Shown here in pieces: positions 24,693 to 31,987 of a stretch of 64,000 bases of DNA; the first letter of the stretch is position 1, and each line of letters starts with the position of its first letter. Location: NCBI GenBank assembly GCA_963665935.1, contig OY762510.1:1550001-1614000 (forward strand). The letters are read 5' to 3'. A program made the position numbers and the translations under genes. Source of the DNA: Syntrophus sp963665935 (GTDB taxonomy: Bacteria; Desulfobacterota; Syntrophia; Syntrophales; Syntrophaceae). The notes below the pieces were generated by a model that was given only the letters and a program-made list of their open reading frames with translations, was not told where the DNA came from and ran no database searches.

Positions 24693-27266
24693 TCATCTTT
24701 TAAAAGAAGATTTTCGGAGGCCATGAAAGAATTTGAGCCCCTCAAACCAGAGGATGCTGATCGTTCCCGCTGCGAGACACAACCAGAGATCGGAAGGGTG
24801 AAGCCGGTCAAATTTGAAGAGATGCAGCAGGAGCGGGAGATACAGGACCAGTCCAAGGAAGAGTAGGGTTCCCCCGATTACCCACCATAGGGCGGGGTTG
24901 GGAGATTTCAGAGAAGCCAGAATCGTTCGCGACCAGGACCGGTTGGTCAATATGAGACAGAGGTTGGCCACGATCAGGGTTGTAAAGGTCAAGGCCCGGG
25001 CATCCCTTTCGCCATGGCCCTCATAAAAGGAAACAAGAAAGATGATCAGAAGGATGCATAGGACGCTGATTCCCTGGAGCAGGCTGATTGCCAGTGTTCT
25101 TCTGTTCAACAGGGATTCGGCCGGGTTGCGGGGGGAGCGGGTCATTGCATCGGTTTCTTCCCGTTCATTTTCGAAGACGATTGAACAGGCCGGATCAATG
25201 ATCAATTCCAGAAACAGGATATGCACCGGCATCAGAATGAGGGGCCATTTGAAAAGCACGGGAATCAGGGAGATTCCGGCAATCGGCACATGGATCGCGA
25301 CGATGTAGGCAATGGCCTTCCGGATGTTGTCGAAGATCCGGCGTCCCAGTCGGATGGCCTGGACGATGGACGAAAAATCGTCGTCAAGGAGCACCAGTGC
25401 TGCCGACTCCCGCGCCACATCCGTTCCCCGACCCCCCATGGCGATCCCGATATGGGCGGATTTCAAGGCCGGGGCGTCGTTGACCCCGTCCCCCGTCATC
25501 GCCACAATCTCGCCGTTTGCCTTGAGAGCCTCCACCAGACGCAATTTCTGCTCCGGGACAACCCGGGCAAAGATGTTGACTTCCTTAATCCTCCGCCGCA
25601 GTTCATCTTCCGACATGGCATCCAACTCAGACCCGGAGATACAGGCGTCACTGGGCGTCAGACCGATCTGCCGGGCAATGTTCCGGGCCGTTCCCGGGTA
25701 GTCGCCGGTGATCATCACCACACGGACGCCTGCCGAACGGCATTCCCGGATCGATTCCGGAACCGAGGGCCGCACCGGATCAGCCAATCCGACCAAACCG
25801 AGAAACTCGAAAGGGAAGTCATGCTGTCCATCGGGCAAGGCAAGGGTTTCAAAGCCGGCTTTGGCGACACCGAGCACTCGCAAGCCCTCATCCGCCAGGG
25901 AACGGACATGGCGATCCAGTTCCACCGCCTGTTCTCCGTCCAGGTGGCAGAGATCGGCAATCGCTTCCGGCGAACCCTTGGCGGCGATGATGTAATCCCC
26001 GTCATGAGGGGATTTCCAGACGCGGGAAAGGGAAAGAAGCTCCGGGGATAGGGGATATTCGTGAACCAGGGTCCAGTCCGAATGGAGATGTTCCGTTTCC
26101 GCCAGATAGCGGTCGCCCAGCTGCTTAATCGCCTTTTCCATCGGGTCGAAGGGGTCGATCTGGCTGGCCAGGATACTGAACTCCGTCATCTCGTGAAAAG
26201 GTTCCGTCAATGCCGTTTGAGCGGAACTTTCCAGGGTGCACGTGAAGCCCTTGGCAAACATCTTGTGGACGGTCATCCGGTTTTCGGTCAGTGTTCCCGT
26301 TTTATCGACGCATAACACGGTGGCCGAACCGAGGGCCTCGACCGCCGGTACGCGCCGGGTGAGCACCCGCTTTTGGGAAATGCGCCAGGCCCCCAGGGCG
26401 AGAAAGACGGTCAGTACAACGGGAAACTCTTCCGGCAGGGTCGCCATGGCCAGGGTAATGCCGGCCAGGAATCCATGGAGCCAGCTTCCCCTGGTCAGCC
26501 CATAAACGACAACGACCAGGGCACACAGGGAAAGTCCAAGGATCGTGAGGTTACGCACCAGTCGACCGGTCTCTTTCTGGAGGAGGGACTCTTCCGGCGC
26601 AACGTCCTGCAGGGCCTTGCCTATTCTGCCGAGTTCCGTATCGCTGCCGGTGGCCAGAACCTCTGCGATGCATTGTCCCTGAACGGCCAGGGTTCCGGAG
26701 TAGATGAAGGGGAGGTCATCGCCGCCGGGCCGTCCCATTCCATTAGCGCAGGGAGCTGCCGACTTCCGGACGGGCACGGATTCCCCCGTCAACAGGGATT
26801 CGTCCACCGAGAGGCTGAGGCAGGAGAGCAGCATCCCGTCGGCGGGAATGCGATCTCCCTCTTTCACAACCAGGACGTCTCCCCGGACAACCTCCCGTCC
26901 GGCAATCCGCCTTTCCCTGCCATCCCGGATGACCAGGGCGCGGGGGCTGGAAAGATCCCGCAGGGCCTCCAGGGCCCGCTCCGTCTTGCGTTCCTGATAC
27001 AGGGTAATGCCCATAACGACAAGGACAAAGCCAAGAAGCATCAGGGCTTCATGGACATCGCCCAGGAAGAGATAGACGACTCCACAGGCTACCAGCAGCA
27101 GAAACATCGGCTCCCGGACGACATCGAAAGCGATGCCCCAGATGCTGCGCCCTCGGGAAGAGGGCAGTTCATTATACCCCTCCCGCTTTAACCGCTGTGC
27201 TGCTTCCACTTCCGAAAGTCCCGGATATTTCAGGAAATCGAGGTCGCTGTTCACGGATTGCATCAT
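24693..27266 (-). CDS. P-type cation-transporting ATPase (calcium-type, P2)
   Basis: An 857-residue P-type ATPase. The actuator loop LTGES is at about 159-163, the phosphorylated Asp321 lies in DKTGTLT, and the hinge reads VAMTGDGVNDAPALK. Helix 4 has ATLPEEFPVV, the PEE(F/L) form of calcium/Na-K type pumps rather than the CPC of heavy-metal pumps. The C-terminal helices include VHILFLELIIDPACSIVFE. It should export a cation, probably Ca2+ (less likely Mn2+ or Na+), from the cytoplasm. It lies 74 bases upstream of kup copy 2 on the same strand. The start MMQSV has only AAGG nearby; either of the two first ATGs may be used. Confidence 0.93.
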   Translation of the reverse strand: MMQSVNSDLDFLKYPGLSEVEAAQRLKREGYNELPSSRGRSIWGIAFDVVREPMFLLLVACGVVYLFLGDVHEALMLLGFVLVVMGITLYQERKTERALEALRDLSSPRALVIRDGRERRIAGREVVRGDVLVVKEGDRIPADGMLLSCLSLSVDESLLTGESVPVRKSAAPCANGMGRPGGDDLPFIYSGTLAVQGQCIAEVLATGSDTELGRIGKALQDVAPEESLLQKETGRLVRNLTILGLSLCALVVVVYGLTRGSWLHGFLAGITLAMATLPEEFPVVLTVFLALGAWRISQKRVLTRRVPAVEALGSATVLCVDKTGTLTENRMTVHKMFAKGFTCTLESSAQTALTEPFHEMTEFSILASQIDPFDPMEKAIKQLGDRYLAETEHLHSDWTLVHEYPLSPELLSLSRVWKSPHDGDYIIAAKGSPEAIADLCHLDGEQAVELDRHVRSLADEGLRVLGVAKAGFETLALPDGQHDFPFEFLGLVGLADPVRPSVPESIRECRSAGVRVVMITGDYPGTARNIARQIGLTPSDACISGSELDAMSEDELRRRIKEVNIFARVVPEQKLRLVEALKANGEIVAMTGDGVNDAPALKSAHIGIAMGGRGTDVARESAALVLLDDDFSSIVQAIRLGRRIFDNIRKAIAYIVAIHVPIAGISLIPVLFKWPLILMPVHILFLELIIDPACSIVFENEREETDAMTRSPRNPAESLLNRRTLAISLLQGISVLCILLIIFLVSFYEGHGERDARALTFTTLIVANLCLILTNRSWSRTILASLKSPNPALWWVIGGTLLFLGLVLYLPLLLHLFKFDRLHPSDLWLCLAAGTISILWFEGLKFFHGLRKSSFKR

Positions 27267-27502
27267 CCTTCAAGGTAAAGAATTCCCCCAAGTCTCAAAA
27301 TTTATACCGCGGACGCAAGGGATTGCAAAGGGAACGTTTTGGTGCTGAGTGAAGTCTTCAAAGGTAAGTATGATACAAAAAAATAGTTCCTACTTGCTAA
27401 TCAAAAGAAACAAACGTAATTATGCTAAAAGAGAAAGGGGATCAAGCTTTTAATTTTTATCAGGATTAGAGGGACGAAAAACTTAAAGGGAGGAACTCTC
27501 CA

Positions 27503-28282
27503 ATGACGGAACGAATGCCGGTGATCTTCTTTGGACATGGCAATCCGATGAACGCCCTGTCGAAAAATTCCTATACGGAAAGCTGGACGGCGATCGGTAA
27601 AACGATTCCCCGCCCCAAGGCCGTGCTGGCCATCTCGGCGCACTGGTATGTGCCGGCCTGTGCCGTAACGGTCAGTGCCTCTCCCCCGACCATCCACGAT
27701 TTCGGAGGCTTTCCGGAAGAGCTATACGCCGTCGAGTATCCCGCCCCCGGCAACCCCGAACTTGCCCGGCGGGTGAAGGACCTCCTGGTCCCTCTGCCGG
27801 TCAACCTTGACGAAAGCCGGGGATTGGATCATGGGACCTGGGCGGTGCTGTGCCATGTCTTTCCCGAGGCGGATATTCCCATTGTGCAGCTCAGCATGGA
27901 CGCCAGGCAACCTCCCCCGTACCATTATGAACTCGGGAAAAGGCTCACCCTGCTGCGCGAAGAGGGAATTTTAGTTGTCGGCAGTGGCAACATCGTTCAT
28001 AATCTCCATGCTTATAGGTGGGAAAAGGCCGGGGCCAATCCCTACGATTGGGCCGTGCGGTTTGAGGACCAGGTCCGGGAGTTGTTACGGAAAGGGCACG
28101 ATGCTCCGCTGATCGCCTATGAAGGTCTAGGGCGTGACGCGCTGCTTGCGATTCCCACACCGGAGCACTATCTGCCGTTGCTCTATTGCCTTGGTCTACG
28201 TCGGGAAAACGAACCGGTCCATTTTCCCGTGCAAGGAATCGATGGTGGTTCCATATCCATGCTTGCCGTTCAGATTGGATAA
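27503..28282 (+). CDS. DODA-type extradiol dioxygenase (YgiD/LigB-like)
   Basis: A 259-residue member of the class III extradiol dioxygenase/DODA family, normal length. Conserved His residues are seen in FFGHGNPM, ISAHWY, GLDHGTW and NIVHNLH, the metal ligands and catalytic site of the family. Characterised relatives cleave DOPA or similar catechols with O2 or have uncertain physiological roles. In a strict anaerobe an oxygen-dependent role is puzzling, so the substrate is open. A strong GGGAGG ribosome site precedes the ATG. The FMN reductase gene follows 36 bases later, likely in one operon. Confidence 0.9.
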   Translation: MTERMPVIFFGHGNPMNALSKNSYTESWTAIGKTIPRPKAVLAISAHWYVPACAVTVSASPPTIHDFGGFPEELYAVEYPAPGNPELARRVKDLLVPLPVNLDESRGLDHGTWAVLCHVFPEADIPIVQLSMDARQPPPYHYELGKRLTLLREEGILVVGSGNIVHNLHAYRWEKAGANPYDWAVRFEDQVRELLRKGHDAPLIAYEGLGRDALLAIPTPEHYLPLLYCLGLRRENEPVHFPVQGIDGGSISMLAVQIG

Positions 28283-28318
28283 CCACCCAGAAAATCTACG
28301 ATAGAAGGAGGAAAAGGA

Positions 28319-28885
28319 GTGATGAAAAAGATTGCTGTTTTTGTCGGAAGCCTGCGCAAGGAGTCTTTCAACCGTAAGATGGCCAGGGTCCTGATGGAGC
28401 TGGCACCGAAATCCCTCACCTTTGAAATGATCGAGATCGGCCAGCTTCCCCTCTACAATCAGGATTATGATGATGAGGGGGTGCCGCCTGCAGAGTATGT
28501 CGAGTTCCGGCAGCGTGTGAAGTCTTTTGACGGCGTCCTGTTCGTGACGCCGGAATATAACCGCTCCGTTCCCGCCGTGCTGAAGAACGCCCTCGATGTG
28601 GGATCGCGGCCCTTCGGCCAGAGTGTCTGGGGGGGGAAACCCGGTGCGGTGGTCAGCGTCTCGCCGGGGGCGATCGGCGGTTTTGGCGCCAATCATCATC
28701 TCCGGCAATCCCTTGTGTTTCTGGATATTCCCACCATGGCGCAACCCGAGGCTTACATCGGGAGTGCCGCGCAGCTGTTCGATGCGGAGGGAAAGATTGC
28801 CAATGAGGGTACCCGTGGTTTTCTGGTCAAGCTTATGGAGGCTTTGGGAAGCTGGGTCGAGAAGAACACGGTCCAGAATGCTTAA
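28319..28885 (+). CDS. NAD(P)H-dependent FMN reductase family flavoprotein
   Basis: A flavodoxin-fold protein of 188 residues (GTG at 28319, AAGGAGG seven bases before it; the ATG at 28322 is equally plausible). The FMN phosphate loop GSLRKESFNRK and the PEYNRSVPAVLKNALD motif mark the ChrR/YieF/azoreductase-like family. It reduces FMN, quinones, chromate or azo compounds with NAD(P)H in vitro in related proteins. It follows the dioxygenase gene closely. A terminator hairpin lies at 29057. Confidence 0.9.
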   Translation: MMKKIAVFVGSLRKESFNRKMARVLMELAPKSLTFEMIEIGQLPLYNQDYDDEGVPPAEYVEFRQRVKSFDGVLFVTPEYNRSVPAVLKNALDVGSRPFGQSVWGGKPGAVVSVSPGAIGGFGANHHLRQSLVFLDIPTMAQPEAYIGSAAQLFDAEGKIANEGTRGFLVKLMEALGSWVEKNTVQNA

Positions 28886-29056
28886 GAGCCTCGGTCTTCA
28901 TTGAATCGGGCAGAAATTCAGCTATTGTAACTGGCTGGGTACACAAGACAATTAAGACGCCGTGATCGAGGCATAACGTTGCGAATCGGTTGCTGTCCTG
29001 GAATTTTCGGGCGACAGGGAGTCAGCATAATCGACAATTGGCCACAAAAGAGGAGA

Positions 29057-29078
29057 GGCAGGGTCCATTGACCCTGCC
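29057..29078. terminator. Bidirectional terminator hairpin
   Basis: GGCAGGGTC (29057-29065) and GACCCTGCC (29070-29078) pair around a 4-base loop, with short T-rich flanks on both strands. It lies between the FMN reductase and the convergent VPLPA-CTERM-like gene. Confidence 0.8.
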
Positions 29079-29100
29079 TTCTTTGATATCGATTCAACGT

Positions 29101-29643
29101 CTACACCTTGAGCCGTCTCCTCAATGCGATCAGACCTGCAAGACCGGGAGCGAAGAGAAGAATCGCTCCGGGAATGGGCACGACGCCCCCCTGGTCGACA
29201 TCAACGTGATAGGATGGTTGACTAAGGCTGCCGTATTCATAGAAATATGCCGCCTGGTCTACTGTATTGATGTTGCCTGATTCCCATCCGAAGAAATAGT
29301 AATAAGGCCGCGCTACGTCCTTGAATACCAGCCAATCGAACGAGTTACTCCCGGCGGAATCCCATTTTACCACGGCTGAGCCATCCCATTGAAACTTATA
29401 GGGTGTGTTGGTAGAGTATCCGGAAGCAGCATACTGGGTTCCGGACCAACTGCCGATTGTGGCGCCCATACCGGTGCTGGTGACTGAGAAGTCCGATACA
29501 TTGTACCAGCCTGGTGTGCCGGTACCGTCTGTTGTAAAGGTGCCTGCCTCGGTACTGAATGACCAGTTCCATATCATGGCGTGGCCTGAACTTGCGAAGA
29601 GCAAGACGACAAGGCCGATTAAAAACAATTTCGCACTTTTCAT
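29101..29643 (-). CDS. Exported protein with PEP/VPLPA-CTERM-like sorting tail
   Basis: A 180-residue secreted protein. It has a signal peptide (residues 1-22, ending SSGHA) and a C-terminal tripartite tail: VPIPGAIL, a hydrophobic segment, then LRRRLKV. This is the exosortase-type sorting signal, with VPIPGA close to the VPLPA subclass. The passenger is rich in Trp, Tyr, Ser and Thr (WNWSF, YFFGWESG) and unlike the four tail proteins at 58-62 kb. It should be exported, processed at the tail by an exosortase and delivered to the outer surface or exopolysaccharide. The exosortase itself is not in this window. Ribosome site AAGGAGGG; a long leader lies upstream. Confidence 0.85.
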   Translation of the reverse strand: MKSAKLFLIGLVVLLFASSGHAMIWNWSFSTEAGTFTTDGTGTPGWYNVSDFSVTSTGMGATIGSWSGTQYAASGYSTNTPYKFQWDGSAVVKWDSAGSNSFDWLVFKDVARPYYYFFGWESGNINTVDQAAYFYEYGSLSQPSYHVDVDQGGVVPIPGAILLFAPGLAGLIALRRRLKV

Positions 29644-30178
29644 GGATATGCCCTCCTTATTTGATAGATGTTACAAACGTGATCCCCTTCACCATGATCG
29701 CCGACGGTTACTAACCCGTCCGGTGCCTGAGGCCGACGCATTTTCTCTTGCGCACACAGCCCCTTGCCGCTTCGGTTGAACACCTCCTTTCTGCTGTTTT
29801 CTTCTTTTGAATGAATTTTTTTAAAAGCGCAGTATTGAACGATCCGGAAGACAAAACTTCAGTCATTTTAACAATACTTAAACAAAGCTTTACAAAAAGG
29901 TCAATACCTGAAAGTCCTTATTTTATCGGTAAGGTTTAGGCGTAATCTTTGGTTTAAACTTCGCTGCTCATAAATTGTTATGATCCGGATCTGTTAATGG
30001 ATGAACTTTGACGAGGTCTTGGGGGAAGGGCATATGAAAGTTGATTTATAAGATTGCTGCCTGTATATTAAAACACAATATTTAGAGATCCACATCGGAT
30101 TCTGTTCCCATTCATGCTCACCGTTTGATGCAGACGTCAGCACTGACATTTCTTTGCTTTCCTTGAAGGAGGTACAGA
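29644..30178. other. Long divergent intergenic region with a structured leader
   Basis: The half next to the sorting-tail gene carries a G+C-rich stretch (about 29690-29790). On the minus strand it holds a hairpin whose arms are at 29703-29709 and 29713-29720 (7 bp, one bulged C), and a GCC-TCA-GGC hairpin. It also has a 33-codon reading frame starting ATGCGTCGG that overlaps the ATG of the downstream gene. The half next to the GH15 gene is AT-rich and holds only the ribosome site (GGAGGT). I tested it by eye against c-di-GMP-I, cobalamin and TPP riboswitch cores and found no match. Confidence 0.35.
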
Positions 30179-31969
30179 ATGCACAGTTCTCTGGACCTTG
30201 GGTTAATCGGCAATTGTCAAGTCGGCGCCCTGATCGATTCCACCGCTGAGATCGTCTGGTACTGCCTCCCCCGCTTCGACGGCGATCCGGTGTTCAACTC
30301 CCTGCTGCAGGAACACGAGACAGGTTCAGGAAAAGGCTATTGCTCCATTGAACTGCTTGAGCAGATCAGGACGGAACAGAGCTATCTGTCAAATACCGCT
30401 GTTCTGGTTACGCGCTTCACCGACACGCAGGGAGGGGTGATCGAAATCACCGACTTTGTCCCTCGTTTCCGTCAGCACGGGCGGATGTTCACGCCCATGA
30501 TGCTGGTCAGGCAGGTCCGGCGTCTGCAGGGAACCCCTTTCATCCGGATCTGTGTCCGCCCAACCTACGATTATGGACGGGAAGCGTGTGATATCACATA
30601 CGGCAGCCACCACATCCGTTACGTGTCACCCGACTGGGTACTTCGCCTTACCACCGACGCCTCCATTACCACAATTCTCCAGGAACTCCCCTTTTTCCTG
30701 GAAGACCAGGTGACGCTTATCTTCGGCATGGATGAAACGATCTCAGAACCCATTTCGGAACTGGCGCGCAGATTTCTTGTAGAAACAATTGGTTACTGGC
30801 ATGACTGGGTGCATGATCTGGGCATTCCCTTTGAGTGGCAGGATGAAGTCATTCGCGCCGCCATTACCCTGAAACTCAACGCCTTTGATGATACCGGGGC
30901 CATTGTTGCAGCCATGACCACGTCCGTTCCCGAAGCCCCTGACTCCGGGCGGAACTGGGATTATCGGTACTGCTGGCTCCGTGATGCGTATTTTGTGGTC
31001 AACGCCTTGAATCGTCTCAGCGCGACCCGCACGATGGAACGCTATCTCAGATATCTGGTCAACGTTGTTGCCGGATCCTCTGGTGGACGTATCCAGCCCG
31101 TCTATGGCATCGATGGGCAGAAGTATCTTGAGGAGCGAAAGATTGAGACGCTCGCAGGCTATCGCGGGATGGGGCCGGTGCGGGTGGGTAACCAGGCCTA
31201 TGAGCAAATCCAGCATGATGTGTACGGCTCGGTGATTCTGGCGGTAACCCACGTTTTCTTCGATCAGCGGCTTATCCGCCGGGGGGATAAGGCGCTCTTC
31301 CATCGGCTCGAACCGCTGGGAGAAACCGCCATTTCGGTCCATGACCAGCCGGATGCGGGATTGTGGGAACTGCGCGGGACCAAACGGATTCACACGTTCT
31401 CCGCTGTCATGTGCTGGGCTGCCTGTGATCGTCTGGCAAAGATCGCTGCGCGCCTCGGTCTCTCGGAGCGTGAGGCATACTGGAAAGCGCAGGCGGAATT
31501 GATCCACGCCGCCGTCTGTGCCCGCGCCTGGAATGACCATAAGAAAGCCTTCACAGCCGCCTTCGAGGGAGATTCTCTGGATGCCAGCCTGCTGCTGATG
31601 CATGATGTGGGTTTTCTTGCCGCAGACGATTTTCGCTTTGCCGCAACCGTCGCGGCGATCGAACGGGAATTGCGCCACGGGGACTACATTTTTCGTTACG
31701 TCGAAGAGGACGACTTTGGTGCTCCCGAGAATGCCTTCATCGTCTGTACCTACTGGTATATCCATGCCCTCGTGGCCCTGGGACGCAATGACGAAGCCCG
31801 GCTTCTCTTTGAAAACCTGTTGTCGCGTCACAACCGCCACGGTCTTTTCGCCGAGCATCTCGACGTGAGGACCGGCGAACAGTGGGGCAACTTTGTCCAG
31901 ACCTACAGTATGGTCGGCCTGATCCATTCCGCCATCCGTCTCAGCAAACGCTGGGATGCCGCATTTTGA
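30179..31969 (+). CDS. Glycoside hydrolase family 15 protein (trehalase or glucoamylase type)
   Basis: A 596-residue GH15 enzyme without signal peptide. The N-terminal beta-sandwich (about 1-230) is followed by the (alpha/alpha)6 barrel. GRNWDYRYCWLRDA is the family hallmark, DAGLWELRG carries the likely general acid Glu, and the C-terminal GLFAEHLDVRTGEQWGNF carries the second Glu. Family members hydrolyse alpha-glucosides, and the bacterial and mycobacterial branch includes trehalases. Because otsA and otsB homologues follow immediately (18 bases), trehalose is the most likely substrate. That would place synthesis and breakdown in one operon. Ribosome site GGAGGT. Confidence 0.92.
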   Translation: MHSSLDLGLIGNCQVGALIDSTAEIVWYCLPRFDGDPVFNSLLQEHETGSGKGYCSIELLEQIRTEQSYLSNTAVLVTRFTDTQGGVIEITDFVPRFRQHGRMFTPMMLVRQVRRLQGTPFIRICVRPTYDYGREACDITYGSHHIRYVSPDWVLRLTTDASITTILQELPFFLEDQVTLIFGMDETISEPISELARRFLVETIGYWHDWVHDLGIPFEWQDEVIRAAITLKLNAFDDTGAIVAAMTTSVPEAPDSGRNWDYRYCWLRDAYFVVNALNRLSATRTMERYLRYLVNVVAGSSGGRIQPVYGIDGQKYLEERKIETLAGYRGMGPVRVGNQAYEQIQHDVYGSVILAVTHVFFDQRLIRRGDKALFHRLEPLGETAISVHDQPDAGLWELRGTKRIHTFSAVMCWAACDRLAKIAARLGLSEREAYWKAQAELIHAAVCARAWNDHKKAFTAAFEGDSLDASLLLMHDVGFLAADDFRFAATVAAIERELRHGDYIFRYVEEDDFGAPENAFIVCTYWYIHALVALGRNDEARLLFENLLSRHNRHGLFAEHLDVRTGEQWGNFVQTYSMVGLIHSAIRLSKRWDAAF

Positions 31970-31987
31970 GGAGGTGACCTGAAAAAA

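Noticed and set aside
29641..29779. c-di-GMP-I (GEMM) riboswitch upstream of the sorting-tail gene
   Set aside because: A GC-rich structured leader is present, but the diagnostic GGGACGCAAAGCC-like core and tetraloop-receptor pattern are missing.
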